64,000 nt of DNA, from NCBI RefSeq assembly GCF_001053095.1, contig NZ_CGBP01000010.1:1-64000 (forward strand). The letters are read 5' to 3'. This document shows positions 11,303 to 21,330 of this stretch, piece after piece; position 1 is the stretch's first letter, and the number at the start of each line of letters is the position of its first letter. A program made the position numbers and the translations under genes. The notes under the pieces are model-generated. The model was not told the DNA's origin and did not search any database. It saw only the letters and a program-made list of their open reading frames with translations. This stretch comes from Yersinia similis (GTDB taxonomy: Bacteria > Pseudomonadota > Gammaproteobacteria > Enterobacterales > Enterobacteriaceae).

Positions 11303-11467
11303 GAGGTTATTGACAAAGTGCCCGCGACGGAGAGAACAGGCAGATCGTAAAGACGCCGTAAATACATCCATGTAGGCTCGAGCCGCGCCATCCTTGGCGC
11401 GGACGCTTTACTCCTCTGCCTATCCTCACCGTTCAAGATCACGTCATCGGGGTTTGTCAGCAGTCTG
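11303..11467 (-). mobile_element. Palindromic mini-element, copy A (about 165 bp)
   Basis: One of four related elements in the window (others at 33256, 35629 and 49723). Read on the minus strand it runs from CAGACTGCTGACAAA to AATAACCTC. The termini are imperfect inverted repeats sharing TGACAAA, and the centre holds GCGCCAAGGATGGCGC. The direct repeat ATAAT flanks it exactly (11298-11302 and 11468-11472), suggesting a 5-bp target duplication. It has no coding capacity for a transposase. It resembles the YPAL-type miniature insertion sequences of yersiniae, from memory. Confidence 0.8.
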
Positions 11468-11504
11468 ATAATAAGGGGCCAGGACGATAAAATAGGCGGG
11501 AGGA

Positions 11505-12590
11505 TTAGTGAGATAAGACCTGCACAATGGCAGAACCCACTTGTTGGGTGGAAGCATCACCACACATATCAGGTGTTTTAGGGCCTTGCGCAATCACCTG
11601 TTCAATGGCGTTTAATATTCCATCATGGGCGGCATGATAGCGCTCATCTCCTTGCCCCAGAAAATCGAGCATCATCGCTCCAGCCCAGATCATCGCAATA
11701 GGGTTAGCGATATTTCTTGCATAAATATCTGGGGCCGAGCCATGTACCGGTTCGAACAGTGAAGGAAAGTCACGCTCTGGATTGAGGTTCGCTGAAGGTG
11801 CAATGCCAATCGTCCCCGCACACGCCGGGCCAAGGTCAGATAAAATATCACCAAATAAGTTAGACGCCACCACCACATCAAAATGCTCAGGATTCAATAC
11901 GAAACGGGCGCACAAAATATCAATGTGCTGTTTGTCCGCGCTAATTTGTGGATACTGCGTCGCCATCGCTTCGAAGCGCTCATCCCAGTACGGCATACTG
12001 AACGCCAGACCATTAGATTTGGTGGCAGACGTCAGGCGCTTACGTGGGCGCATCTGTGCCAACTCAAAGGCGTATTTTAGAATACGGTCAACGCCACGGC
12101 GTGTGAATATCGACGCCTGTAAAACCATTTCCTGCTCGGTACCTTCAAACAAACGCCCGCCAATCGATGAGTATTCACCTTCGGTATTTTCCCGAACCAC
12201 ATAAAAATCAATATCGCCAGGTTTTTTACCCGCTAACGGACAGGGTATGCCAGGGAACAAGCGCACCGGCCGTAAATTGACATATTGCTGAAAATCACGA
12301 CGAAATTTCAGCAGCGACCCCCACAGTGAAATATGGTCTGGTACGGTCGCAGGCCAGCCAACCGCACCAAAATAAATCGCATCGAAGCATTGTAATTGCC
12401 TCTGCCAATCATTCGGCATCATCTGCCCATGGTGTTGATAATATTCACAACTTGCCCATTCAATATTTTCAAATGAAATATCTAAATCCCAGCGCAAAGC
12501 GGCGGCCTGGAGCACTTTAATCCCTTCTGGCATCACTTCATGGCCAATACCGTCCCCTGGTATGGCGGCAATTCGGTAGGTTTTCTTCAT
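11505..12590 (-). CDS. dmlA: D-malate dehydrogenase (decarboxylating)
   Basis: NAD-dependent decarboxylating dehydrogenase of 361 residues (E. coli DmlA/YeaU is the same length), converting D-malate to pyruvate and CO2. It belongs to the isocitrate/isopropylmalate dehydrogenase fold. Visible are the N-terminal AAIPGDGIGHEV, substrate-binding RRDFQQYVNLRPVR, the catalytic region VRENTEGEYSS, and the metal-binding NLFGDILSDLGP with FEPVHGSAPDI. The ATG at 12590 gives the family N-terminus; the upstream in-frame start at 12602 only adds MRLA. Divergent from its presumed LysR regulator. Next to the carnitine oxygenase it may process the malate made from malic semialdehyde. Confidence 0.92.
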   Translation of the reverse strand: MKKTYRIAAIPGDGIGHEVMPEGIKVLQAAALRWDLDISFENIEWASCEYYQHHGQMMPNDWQRQLQCFDAIYFGAVGWPATVPDHISLWGSLLKFRRDFQQYVNLRPVRLFPGIPCPLAGKKPGDIDFYVVRENTEGEYSSIGGRLFEGTEQEMVLQASIFTRRGVDRILKYAFELAQMRPRKRLTSATKSNGLAFSMPYWDERFEAMATQYPQISADKQHIDILCARFVLNPEHFDVVVASNLFGDILSDLGPACAGTIGIAPSANLNPERDFPSLFEPVHGSAPDIYARNIANPIAMIWAGAMMLDFLGQGDERYHAAHDGILNAIEQVIAQGPKTPDMCGDASTQQVGSAIVQVLSH

Positions 12591-12692
12591 CGCAAGTCTC
12601 ATTTATCAGCGGTAAGAATTGACATCTCCTCCATCCTATAATTGACTAATTTACATACAATACAAAAACTGGTGATACATAAAACACATATC

Positions 12693-13619
12693 ATGAATAA
12701 TCTGCCAATACTCAGTGACCTGCGCGTTTTTCTTCTGGTAGCCAGACGCGCCGGTTTTTCCGCTGCTGCTGAAGAGATGGGGGTTTCTCCCGCCTACGTC
12801 AGTAAGCGTGTCGCGATACTGGAAAAAACGCTTAACGTGGCATTACTGCATCGCACGACACGGAGAGTCACGATTAGTGAGGATGGTGAGCGAACTTATG
12901 AATGGGCACAGCGTATTTTGCACGATGTCGATCAGATGATGGACGAACTGTCAGCCATTCGTCAGGAGCCTCAGGGCACCTTAAGGGTTATCAGTAGTTT
13001 TGGTTTTGGGCGACGCTTTGTGGCCCCCGCACTCTCCGCGTTAGCTCGCGAGTATCCCCGTCTGGAACTGCGGTTTGATGTGGAGGATCGGCTAATCGAT
13101 CTGGTAACCGAAGGGGTTGATTTAGATATCCGCGTAGGCGATAACATTGGCGACAACCTGATTGCCTGCCAACTCGCACCGAACCGCCGCATTCTGTGCG
13201 CATCCCCCGATTTTCTACAGCGCTACGGCACCCCCAAAGCCCTCAGTGAACTCCCCGGATTTGCCTGTTTAGTGATCAAAGAGCGTGACCATCCCTTTGG
13301 CATATGGCGTTTACATAATGGCACCGAAGAACAATCGATAAAGGTCACTGGCCCGATGGCCTCTAACCATGGCGAAATCGTTCACCAATGGTGCCTCGAC
13401 GGTCAAGGTATTGCCTTGCGCTCTTACTGGGATGTTAAAGACAATATTCATACGGGCAAACTGGTGCATATCTTACCGGAGTACTTTCAATCCGCGAATA
13501 TCTGGGCGGTGTACGTCACCCGACTGGCGATGTCGGCAAAAGTCAGAGTAAGTGTAGAATTTTTACGTCGCTATTTTAATGAGCACTACAGTGCAGAAAA
13601 TACGGCTGCAAATAGCTGA
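12693..13619 (+). CDS. dmlR: LysR-type regulator, DmlR-like
   Basis: LysR family activator of 308 residues. The winged helix-turn-helix is at residues 6-65 (LRVFLLVARRAGFSAAAEEMGVSPAYVSKRVAILE), followed by a ligand-binding domain from about residue 92. It is divergent from dmlA with about 100 bases between the starts, the usual arrangement for DmlR, which activates dmlA in response to D-malate. A frame extension to a TTG at 12642 has no ribosome binding site support, so I use the ATG at 12693, which begins right before the conserved helix-turn-helix. Whether it also controls yeaVWX is unknown. Confidence 0.85.
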   Translation: MNNLPILSDLRVFLLVARRAGFSAAAEEMGVSPAYVSKRVAILEKTLNVALLHRTTRRVTISEDGERTYEWAQRILHDVDQMMDELSAIRQEPQGTLRVISSFGFGRRFVAPALSALAREYPRLELRFDVEDRLIDLVTEGVDLDIRVGDNIGDNLIACQLAPNRRILCASPDFLQRYGTPKALSELPGFACLVIKERDHPFGIWRLHNGTEEQSIKVTGPMASNHGEIVHQWCLDGQGIALRSYWDVKDNIHTGKLVHILPEYFQSANIWAVYVTRLAMSAKVRVSVEFLRRYFNEHYSAENTAANS

Positions 13620-13881
13620 ACGCTGAAGCGCTGATAAACCGCCCTCTTATATTGTTCGCAGCTCACGCCTTAATCGCCCAGAATAAAGTAAAGCCGGAAT
13701 ACTCAGAGAGAAAAAATTAACGTGGAATAAAAACCCAGACGCTTGAGCTGTAAAAATCACCCAGTGATCCGAATAAGCCGGCGGTCATTATTTACGACGG
13801 TGTCATTCACTTATATCTGGCATACTTTAAGCTGCTTCCCTACAATAAGCATTCAGTTGACGAATAAAGCAAGGAATAAAG

Positions 13882-14886
13882 GTGTCGAAAGCTTATTCAA
13901 ATGCCACGATTGTGGATATTGCCCGTCGAGCTAATGTGACAAACATCACGGTTTCCCGTACATTTAATCAACCTGGATTAGTTAAACAAGAAACTCGTGA
14001 AAAAATTCATGCTATTGCAAAAGAGCTTAATTACGTCCCAAATGCCTTTGCTCAGGGTTTAAAACGCAGTAGCAGCCAAATTATTGGTATTGTCACCAGC
14101 AGCATGTATAACCCTTTTTACTCTGAATTAATTCAAACGGTCTCCAGAATTGCACGAACACAATGTTATCAGATTATGTTGTTTGATACCGATGGCAGTG
14201 AAGAAGCAGAAATGGAGGCTATTCAGGCGCTATTTGGTTATAAAGCCTGTGGAATTCTTTTGTCACCGGTTCGCGATGATAAAAACTACCAACCTGCCTA
14301 TCTTGATTTAGCCGAAACCTATCGCGTCCCATTGATTCTTATTGATAGAGATATCTATAATCGGCAACTTAGTGGCGTATTTCTTAATAACAAAGAAATC
14401 GGCTTTCTGGCGGGGAAATACCTGTCTGAGCAGCCAGAAAGGAAAATGCTGATCATTGGTGGCCCAGCAGATTCAGAAATAACACGGGTGCGTATTGAAG
14501 GTATTATCAATGCGTTAGAAGATAAAAGACATGACGTCCACATCATTAATGGCGATTACGATTTCATTTCACAGGAAGCGGCTGTCAGAGATTATCTCTC
14601 TTCCCCTCAGAATCAACCTGATTATATTATTGGCTTAAATGGAATTTTGACGCTTGGCGCTATTGCAATTTGTCATGAACTGAATATTTATAACCAGGTT
14701 AAATTCTTCTCGATTGATGAGCCGCCTAAAGCAGCAGATTATGGTCTTCATATTACCGGTGTTTACCACGACACCCAAATGCTGGGGGAGATCGCCGCAG
14801 AACTCCTTTTTAATGCCATTAAAAAACCCCACAACGATCAGGCAGTAAGACGCGAATTCTTCACCGGCTCTCTGCTCACCCACTAA
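13882..14886 (+). CDS. LacI family transcriptional regulator
   Basis: Repressor of 334 residues. The LacI helix-turn-helix is at residues 8-30 (ATIVDIARRANVTNITVSRTF), then a hinge near 55 and a periplasmic-binding-protein-like sensor domain from about 65 (IIGIVTSSMYNPFYSELI) to 320. The start is GTG, supported by AAGGAATAAAG directly upstream. It lies convergent to the sugar ABC transporter genes at 15002-18455 and is the likely local regulator of them and the dehydrogenase at 18610. The paired palindromes at 19717 and 19809 are candidate binding sites. Ligand unknown. Confidence 0.85.
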   Translation: MSKAYSNATIVDIARRANVTNITVSRTFNQPGLVKQETREKIHAIAKELNYVPNAFAQGLKRSSSQIIGIVTSSMYNPFYSELIQTVSRIARTQCYQIMLFDTDGSEEAEMEAIQALFGYKACGILLSPVRDDKNYQPAYLDLAETYRVPLILIDRDIYNRQLSGVFLNNKEIGFLAGKYLSEQPERKMLIIGGPADSEITRVRIEGIINALEDKRHDVHIINGDYDFISQEAAVRDYLSSPQNQPDYIIGLNGILTLGAIAICHELNIYNQVKFFSIDEPPKAADYGLHITGVYHDTQMLGEIAAELLFNAIKKPHNDQAVRREFFTGSLLTH

Positions 14887-14927
14887 AGTGGCCTACGAAA
14901 ATATGGGGCACCCATGTTCAACCCGCC

Positions 14928-14958
14928 GTAATGGCGGCCATTATCGCGCCGCCATTAC
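14928..14958. terminator. Hairpin between convergent lacI-type and permease genes
   Basis: Perfect 10-bp stem GTAATGGCGG/CCGCCATTAC with an 11-base loop, located between two converging genes. It has no strong T-run on either side, so termination is inferred from position. Confidence 0.5.
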
Positions 14959-15001
14959 CCTCACTGTATCAACTTGATTACCGTATCAAATTCATCACCG
15001 C

Positions 15002-15994
15002 TTATTTACGCCGCACGGAACTGAGATAGATCGCCGCAAGAATAATGCCGCCTTTCACGACATTCTGGATATAAGGCGATACGCTCATCAGGTTGAGGCC
15101 ATTATTCAACACCCCTAACATCATTGCCCCTACCAACGTACCAATAATTGCCCCTTTACCTCCGGAGATTGCGGCACCGCCCAAAACAACAGCCGCGATA
15201 GCGTCCAGTTCAAACCCTTCGCCCGCATTAGGTTGCCCACTCATCAGCCGCGAAGTCAGTACCAGCCCAGCCAACGCGGCAGTCAGGCCACTGATCACAT
15301 ATACCAGCATTTTATAGCGCGACACACGGATACCACTCAAACGTGCCGCTTCTTCGTTGCCACCGATAGCGTAGATATAGCGACCAAATGATAAATGGTT
15401 GAGCATGACCCAAGCCAACAGATAGACACCGGCCATGATCAGAATCGGGACTTGAATACCCAGTACCGTGCCTCGGCCAAAGAAAGAAAACATGTCAGGT
15501 AAACCAGAAATGGGGTAACCCCCGGTGTACAGCAACGCCAAACCACGGGCGATCCCCATAGAGGCTAGTGTCACGATGATAGGGGGCATCCGCAGATAAG
15601 CAATACAGCTCCCATTCGCCAGCCCAAATAAGGCACCGACTAACAGAGCAGCCATCATGGCTAACGGAATAGGAATACCGGCCAGCATCAACCCGGCAGC
15701 AATAGACCCTGACAACGCCATCACTGGCCCAACCGAAAGATCAATCCCCCCGGTCAAGATCGCACAAGTCATGCCTACCGCGATAATGGCATTAATCGAA
15801 ACCTGCCGCGCCACGTTAGTGAGGTTATTCACGGTCAGGAAACTGTCATTTAACCCACTCATTAAGACAAAGAGCACGACAAAACCAATAAATGGCAACA
15901 TGGCCGGGTGATGTAATGATTTTTCCCAACGTTTATGGCGACGGAGAGTGCTGCCGCTATCTTGCGAGGAAGAAGAGTGTTCAGTTCTGATCAT
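15002..15994 (-). CDS. Sugar ABC transporter permease, RbsC type
   Basis: Inner-membrane permease of 330 residues with about 9-10 hydrophobic segments, of the ribose/xylose/AI-2 importer class. The N-terminus is polar (about 40 residues). Segments such as [20 protein letters not shown] and [22 protein letters not shown] (about 245-270) are class signatures, the latter containing the loop that contacts the ATPase. Its ATG overlaps the ATPase stop by ATGA, indicating translational coupling. It is the last gene of the import set; the substrate cannot be read from the sequence. Confidence 0.9.
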   Translation of the reverse strand: MIRTEHSSSSQDSGSTLRRHKRWEKSLHHPAMLPFIGFVVLFVLMSGLNDSFLTVNNLTNVARQVSINAIIAVGMTCAILTGGIDLSVGPVMALSGSIAAGLMLAGIPIPLAMMAALLVGALFGLANGSCIAYLRMPPIIVTLASMGIARGLALLYTGGYPISGLPDMFSFFGRGTVLGIQVPILIMAGVYLLAWVMLNHLSFGRYIYAIGGNEEAARLSGIRVSRYKMLVYVISGLTAALAGLVLTSRLMSGQPNAGEGFELDAIAAVVLGGAAISGGKGAIIGTLVGAMMLGVLNNGLNLMSVSPYIQNVVKGGIILAAIYLSSVRRK

Positions 15995-17481
15995 AATGCA
16001 CTCCCTGTTGCGTGAAGCATGATGTTATTAGATTCAATTTCATCACCCGCCAGTTCGGCAACAATGTGCCCACCACGGAAAACCAGGACGCGATCACAGA
16101 CGCCAATAATTTCCGGTAACTCGGATGAAATCATGATGATAGATATGCCTTTTTGCGTCAGTTGTTGCATTAATTGATAAATTTCAGACTTGGCCCCCAC
16201 ATCGATACCCCGTGTAGGTTCATCGAAAATAAGAATGTCGCAATCGTTGTTAAGCCAGCGGGCAATCACCACTTTTTGTTGATTACCACCGCTCAAGGTA
16301 CTCACCGCAGTATCAGAATCCGGTGTCTTCACACCAACCGCGCGAATTAATCGCTGCACGATGTCATGCTCTTTGCCAGCATTGACGAAGATTTTGCCGC
16401 GTTTTTCATGCCGATTAAGCGTAATGTTTTGGGAGACAGAAAACGGCAATACCAGTCCTTCGGTTTTCCGGTTTTCCGGTAACAGACCAATGCCATGATC
16501 CAATGCCTGCGCCGGATTACGTAGCACGGTGGGCTGACCATTGAGGCTGACACTCTTTTGATAGCAGGAGCGCGCACCGATCAGTGCGGACATCAGTTCA
16601 GTACGGCCTGACCCCACCAACCCGGCAAACCCCAATATTTCGCCTTTATACAGATGGAAGCTGTTTTCCATCACGTGTTTTGTGTGCTGAACCGTCGCCT
16701 CCAGCACCCGCACCGAGGTATCTACCGGATGCGATTTCACCGGGAAGGTATTCTCGATTTTGCGCCCGACCATCAGCTTAACCAGCTCTTCGACATTAGT
16801 CTCGGCAGCCGGCAGTGTCTGAATATAAGCGCCATCACGCAGCACCGTGATCTGGTCACAAATCGTGAAAATTTCGTCCAGATGATGCGAAATAAACACC
16901 ATACCGACACCGAGCAATTTCAGATCGTGCATGATGCTGAATAAATGTTCGGCTTCACCCGGTGTCAGCGTCGCCGTGGGTTCGTCCAAGACCAGAATGC
17001 GCGCATCCAACGACAGAGCTTTGGCTATCTCGACAAACTGCTGTTGTGCCACACTGAGTTGTTCCACGGGGCAATCAAGATCAATATCCACCGTCAGACG
17101 CTTAAAAATAGCGCGGGCCTTGCGCCGCATTTCACGGCGATCTAATAACCCCCAACGATTCTTTATTTCTCGATTAAGAAAAATATTATCAATCGTATTC
17201 ATATAGGGGATCAGGGAGAACTCTTGAAAAATAATCCCAATACCCGCATCAATGGCATCACGATAATTCGCAAAGCGACAGCGTTGACCTTCCAGAAAAA
17301 TCCCCCCAGAATCTGGCTGATAAATACCACACATTATTTTAACCAGTGTAGATTTGCCTGCCCCATTCTCCCCCAGCAACGCATGAACCTCTCCGCGTTG
17401 AATGGTGAGATCAATTCCATCCAGTGCTTTAACACCCGGAAAAGATTTTTTTATCTGCTTTAACTCTAATAAAGGCGTCAT
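15991..17481 (-). CDS. Sugar ABC transporter ATP-binding protein, RbsA type
   Basis: Cytoplasmic ATPase of 496 residues with two nucleotide-binding domains. The first has Walker [10 protein letters not shown], signature LSVAQQQ and Walker B ILVLDEPT. The second has the usual degenerate Walker [10 protein letters not shown], a full signature LSGGNQQK and [10 protein letters not shown]. This asymmetry is normal for RbsA/XylG/MglA. I start at the ATG at 17481 ([14 protein letters not shown]), which fits family length; the longer frame to a GTG at 17535 would add 18 atypical residues. It sits between the binding protein (17538) and the permease, overlapping the latter. Confidence 0.9.
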   Translation of the reverse strand: MTPLLELKQIKKSFPGVKALDGIDLTIQRGEVHALLGENGAGKSTLVKIMCGIYQPDSGGIFLEGQRCRFANYRDAIDAGIGIIFQEFSLIPYMNTIDNIFLNREIKNRWGLLDRREMRRKARAIFKRLTVDIDLDCPVEQLSVAQQQFVEIAKALSLDARILVLDEPTATLTPGEAEHLFSIMHDLKLLGVGMVFISHHLDEIFTICDQITVLRDGAYIQTLPAAETNVEELVKLMVGRKIENTFPVKSHPVDTSVRVLEATVQHTKHVMENSFHLYKGEILGFAGLVGSGRTELMSALIGARSCYQKSVSLNGQPTVLRNPAQALDHGIGLLPENRKTEGLVLPFSVSQNITLNRHEKRGKIFVNAGKEHDIVQRLIRAVGVKTPDSDTAVSTLSGGNQQKVVIARWLNNDCDILIFDEPTRGIDVGAKSEIYQLMQQLTQKGISIIMISSELPEIIGVCDRVLVFRGGHIVAELAGDEIESNNIMLHATGSAL

Positions 17482-17537
17482 GGTAATCGCTTCCGAAGGG
17501 TTATCGCTCTGCCTGAGCAGAGCGAGAATTGACACGC

Positions 17538-18455
17538 TTACCAGCTAAAACCTTGCGCATTACTACTGTCGATTAATTTCACTTCAACCGGAATAGTTGC
17601 CGGGACATTAGCTCCCCAATAACGGGCCAACGCGATCCCCAGTGCAATACGTATCTGGTCACGAGGAAATTGTGCGGAAGTTGCAATAAAAGGCGAATTG
17701 GGTTTCAGGATCTCTTTAATAGCTTCAGGTTGGCCGTCTACGCTAACCAATTTAACTTTCGCGCCATTGCTTTCGATTGCAGCCAATGCACCCAATGCAC
17801 CAACATCATTCACACTAAAAATCCCAGCCAGATCAGGGACCGACTGCAACATATTTTCCGTCACCGTCAAGGCGGTATCACGCTTCTGTTTGCCATTTTG
17901 TTTGGTGACAATTTTGATATCTGGATATTTTTTTATCGCATCTTCAAAACCCCGTACACGCTCAAGGATTGGCACCACGGGAATACCATCAAGGATCGCG
18001 ACTTTCCCTTTACCACCCAGTGATTTCGCCAGATACTCACCGGCTAAAAAGCCCGCATCATAGTTTTTTGAACCCACAAAAGAGTCCAGCGGACCTTCCG
18101 CTTGTGCATCAACGGCCACCACGACCGCACCCGCTTTATTCGCCGCCATAACCGCTGATTGAACACCAACGGAATCCGTTGGGTTAATAAGCAAAATATC
18201 GATTTTCTTTTGCAACATGTCTTCGACGTCATTAATCTGTTTTGAGACATCATGACCCGCATCAGCGATATATACTTTGGCACCAATATCATTTGCCGCC
18301 TGTTCTAATGCTTCCTTCATCGAAACAAAATAGTCATTATTTAATTCTTGAAATGAAACACCAATAACAATTTGCTTAGCCATCACACTTTGGCTGGCAA
18401 ACAACATAACGCCTGCGATGCTAAATGACAGGGCTTTTTTGAAAAATGAAAACAT
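17538..18455 (-). CDS. Periplasmic sugar-binding protein, RbsB type
   Basis: Exported binding protein of 305 residues: signal peptide ending ASQSVMA (about residue 26), then a type I periplasmic-binding fold ([25 protein letters not shown], hinge and ligand segments [19 protein letters not shown] and [14 protein letters not shown]). AGGAGA precedes the ATG. It is the substrate-recognition part of the ABC importer with the genes downstream. The family covers ribose, xylose, allose, galactofuranose and polyols. The linked dehydrogenase hints at a polyol or its sugar, but this is inference. Confidence 0.88.
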   Translation of the reverse strand: MFSFFKKALSFSIAGVMLFASQSVMAKQIVIGVSFQELNNDYFVSMKEALEQAANDIGAKVYIADAGHDVSKQINDVEDMLQKKIDILLINPTDSVGVQSAVMAANKAGAVVVAVDAQAEGPLDSFVGSKNYDAGFLAGEYLAKSLGGKGKVAILDGIPVVPILERVRGFEDAIKKYPDIKIVTKQNGKQKRDTALTVTENMLQSVPDLAGIFSVNDVGALGALAAIESNGAKVKLVSVDGQPEAIKEILKPNSPFIATSAQFPRDQIRIALGIALARYWGANVPATIPVEVKLIDSSNAQGFSW

Positions 18456-18609
18456 ATATTATTCTCCTGTAGGGGAAGTGTATTTTTGGTTATCAGAACA
18501 ACGGTATGTTTTTACTTCACTTTCATAATTAACTAAAACGGAACTTCACCTTTTATTAAGATAAATAATCCGTCCATATCAAACGTCAGTGGATAATCAC
18601 TAATAATAA

Positions 18610-19677
18610 TTAAGGTACCAGAATGACTTTAATAGAATTCGTGGAGTCCGCCAGTTCAAAAGCCTGTTCCCAGTCATCTAATGAATAACTGTGGGTGACG
18701 ATACCTTTTGAGGTAACCAGACCACGTTCGAAGAGGTCGGTGGCAATTTCATAGCTGTAAGGTGCCAGGTGAGCACCGCGAATATCCAGTTCTTTACGGT
18801 CGCCAATAATGGACCAATCGACGGTAGTTTCCTGACCAAATACACTGAACTCCACAAAACGCCCCAGCTTGCGGATCATTTGTAAACCTTGGGTCACACC
18901 GATGGGCGCACCCGTTGCTTCAATGTAAACGTCGCAGCCATAGCCACCGGTCAAAGATTTCACTATTTTGTCAGCATCTTCTTTCAGTGGGTTAATCACC
19001 ACATCAGCCCCAAATGCTTTTGCCAGTGCCAAGCGTTCTTCGATAGTATCAATAACAATCAACTTCTTCGGTGTCTTCAGGCGGGCAACCTGTACCATAC
19101 ATAGCCCCAGTGGCCCCGCTCCCGCCAGTACGACCACATCATCCAGTTGAATATCCCCCCTTGCCACAGTATGAATAGCACAAGCCATCGGTTCGATCAG
19201 GACCGCATCTTCATGACTCAGGCTCTCTGGGATTTTGTGAACAATGGCATTTTCAGAAAAACGCATATATTCCGCCATGCCACCTTCTGCGACATCTTTT
19301 TGGAAGCCATAGATATTGTGCGTTTCACACATCCAGTAGCTGCCAGATTTGCAATAGCGACAGTCCCAGCAAGGGACTATTTGTTCCGCAATCACACGTT
19401 CGCCGATTTTATACTTCGTTTCGGTCCCTTCACCCAGCGCAACAATATGACCGTAGAATTCATGTCCCGGTACCACTGGTGGTTTTACCCACGGGGTTTC
19501 TCCCCAAAACATTTTTGCCCCATTCTTACATTTACAGTCACCTGCACAAATCCCACAACCTTTCACTTTGATCACCAACTCTTTGGCTTTCGGCACAGGT
19601 GTCGGCACGTGTTCTAAACGATAATCCTGCGGGCCGTGACATACGACAGCGCTCATTTTCTCAGGCAACTGACTCAT
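18610..19677 (-). CDS. Zinc-dependent polyol/alcohol dehydrogenase
   Basis: Medium-chain dehydrogenase of 355 residues. The GroES-like domain has catalytic zinc ligands in CGICAGDC and GHEFYGHI, and a structural zinc site CWDCRYCKSGSYWMC with four Cys. The NAD-binding Rossmann domain has VLAGAGPLGL, with an acidic residue after strand 2 (IVIDTIEER) pointing to NAD. The start at 19677 follows a strong GGAGGAG; an upstream frame to 19743 is not needed. It resembles sorbitol, threonine and erythritol/L-threitol dehydrogenases. It is first in the probable operon with the ABC importer, so it likely oxidises the imported polyol. No kinase or isomerase follows. Confidence 0.85.
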   Translation of the reverse strand: MSQLPEKMSAVVCHGPQDYRLEHVPTPVPKAKELVIKVKGCGICAGDCKCKNGAKMFWGETPWVKPPVVPGHEFYGHIVALGEGTETKYKIGERVIAEQIVPCWDCRYCKSGSYWMCETHNIYGFQKDVAEGGMAEYMRFSENAIVHKIPESLSHEDAVLIEPMACAIHTVARGDIQLDDVVVLAGAGPLGLCMVQVARLKTPKKLIVIDTIEERLALAKAFGADVVINPLKEDADKIVKSLTGGYGCDVYIEATGAPIGVTQGLQMIRKLGRFVEFSVFGQETTVDWSIIGDRKELDIRGAHLAPYSYEIATDLFERGLVTSKGIVTHSYSLDDWEQAFELADSTNSIKVILVP

Positions 19678-19716
19678 TAACTCCTCCAATAGCAACAGAA
19701 CTCGGTATATGAATGA

Positions 19717-19734
19717 AATGTTGACGTTGTCATT
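19717..19734. promoter_or_regulatory. Candidate LacI-family operator O1
   Basis: AATGTTGACGTTGTCATT, an imperfect 18-bp palindrome with outer AATG/CATT and central ACGT, as is typical of LacI-family sites. It lies 40 bases upstream of the dehydrogenase ATG and recurs at 19809. Confidence 0.6.
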
Positions 19735-19808
19735 TTTGAACAAATTAGAAAAAGTAAATTTTTTACTTCAATACTCTGCAATAACATCACATGCACTATG
19801 AGTATTGA

Positions 19809-19826
19809 AATGACAACGTAAACATT
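19809..19826. promoter_or_regulatory. Candidate LacI-family operator O2
   Basis: AATGACAACGTAAACATT is the reverse complement of the element at 19717 with one base changed. The centre-to-centre distance is 92 bp, compatible with repression by looping. The likely binder is the regulator at 13882. Confidence 0.6.
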
Positions 19827-20485
19827 GAGTATCATATAACCAAATTGGCCGAAACTATTTGTTGAACAAAGTCACACGCTGTTAACTTGATGTTAAATAA
19901 AGTCATGAATTTAGATCCTGATCGCAACAACCTTCTCTGCTGATTATATTAAATAATTAATAAAAAAAATTAATCCATTGAAAAGTAATGATAAATTATT
20001 TTTTAGGAATAGCTGTTAAAAATAACGAAAATGAATAATCAAACAAACTCGGTCAACCAAGGCTGAGAAATATCTTGAAAAAGTAGGGTAAATATCAGAA
20101 TAAGGTATGGCAACTTTATTATCATCAGCAGTAGACAACCGGAGTATCAGCAGAGGCGCTCAATTAAAAAACAAAAAAACGGCTATTATGGTTAAAACTA
20201 AAAAAGACAGACCGTGGCAACTATTGAGTTATTATTCAATATGCACAATCTGTCATTGTATACCCGTCACCCTTCAAGCTGCATGTACGTTAGTTACCTT
20301 CCTGCAATTCGATTTTTGGGTATAGATATAATAATAAAATTATTCACAGGGCCATAGCAGAAAATTATTGATAATAGATGAACGTTAAAACCAGAACATA
20401 TCTAATATCATTAACCCAATCAGATAATTTAGTTTCTGTAATTTACACTTCTTACAGAATTTTTTTATACTTTTCATTTAGTCCG
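19827..20485. other. Noncoding AT-rich region
   Basis: About 660 bases with no credible gene. A 72-codon plus-strand frame at 20107-20325 is partly made of the repeat at 20259 and lacks coding character. This stretch marks the border between the sugar cluster and an AT-rich accessory segment. Confidence 0.6.
20259..20324. repeat. Short inverted-repeat element
   Basis: Sixty-six bases with inverted arms TATACCCGTCACCC...AAGCTGCA and TGCAATTCGATTTTTGGGTATA. The same TATACCC/GGGTATA ends occur at 28774 and 29340 and as single arms at 46251 and 27385, so this is a dispersed repeat family. Confidence 0.65.
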
Positions 20486-21148
20486 TTATAGACAGAAGAC
20501 GATACAACCAAATATAGATGCAAGAAGCATTGTAGAAGAACCTGTAATCTTACAACACCCTTCTGCTATTTCTTCACTGCGACAACCTGACTTGGAATTT
20601 TCAGTGTTATTATATTTCAGCGTAGGCACTTCATGGCCCTCACTTAATGATTTTATATCTCCATGTACAGGACTTTTATCTTTTGTATCAATAATTTTCT
20701 TTAATAATCCTTTATAATTTTTTGGTGCGTTTTCTATTGAATCAGAAACGCACTGGTGTATTTTATACAAATAAATTAGGTCATTTATATAATTATCTCT
20801 ATCTGATTTATCATACCCAGGCCGGAACTCTAGCATTTCCGCTCCTGTTTTCTTATGAATCATAACCTCATAGATCTTCTCCCTGAGTTCCGCTGAAATT
20901 TCAATTAACTGTCTAAATTCATTTTTTAAAGTATTAAGATTTTTTTTGACTGACGTCTTATTAACTTCTTTTTAGTGAATATCTTGTATAATTGATTTTA
21001 TTTCATCTAACTTACTTTCTTGCTCTGAGGTTAACCTACATTTATTAATATCAGAATCACTCAGAATTTTACAAGAAGTATCTTTTACATCTTCGATATT
21101 TGAACATGAATAGGTTGGTGAAAAATCTGCGCTAATACATGCTGGCAT
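20486..21148 (-). pseudogene. Unknown protein, paralogue of the gene at 21331, broken by an in-frame stop
   Basis: From an ATG at 21148 (MPACISADFSPTYSC...) the frame runs to 20486 as 220 codons but meets a TAA at 20972-20974, codon 59. Downstream of that stop the same frame continues with clear similarity to the neighbouring gene: NTLKNEFRQLIE...FRPGYDKSDRDNYINDLIY here against ELKENVNALFND...LREGYNSIDRDRYLEKLIA there, and HGDIKSLSEGHEVPTLKYN against YGDLIALNENSDVPNLGYN. The end is a hydrophobic tail (TMLLASIFGCIVFCL). A remnant frame starting at 20863 encodes 125 residues. AT-rich. No family recognised. A truncated product may still be made from an internal start. Confidence 0.7.
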
Positions 21149-21330
21149 ATATAAAACCTTATTAATATAAAATAAATAGATTAATTAAAAAAGAAACAAT
21201 CAACACTGACAAGATGCCCCTTTAAATACAGGTCATTTAAAACAGTAACTGCATGATTACTAAATAAATAACCTGCCAGCACAGTGTCTAGTTAAAGATA
21301 AAAACCCAGTTATTTACGATAAGTATCGTA

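Noticed and set aside
11254..11442. Conserved short frame NGEDRQRSKASAP... seen at three places (also 33196 and 35660)
   Set aside because: It recurs because the mini-element DNA is nearly identical between copies; it has no ribosome binding site and the element's ends define a non-coding palindromic unit.
12642..12692. Upstream TTG start for the LysR regulator
   Set aside because: No ribosome binding site and the added residues lack similarity to LysR proteins, which begin right before the helix-turn-helix.
13787..13804. Third LacI-type operator (ATTTACGACGGTGTCATT) before the regulator gene
   Set aside because: Only one half resembles the sites at 19717 and 19809, and the centre spacing differs, so I did not list it.
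20107..20325. 72-residue plus-strand frame
   Set aside because: Its second half is the inverted-repeat element at 20259 and it has no convincing start signal.
20486..20863. 125-residue frame as an independent gene
   Set aside because: It is the 3' part of a longer gene whose upstream portion is in the same frame and interrupted by TAA at 20972-20974; similarity to the neighbour extends upstream of 20863.
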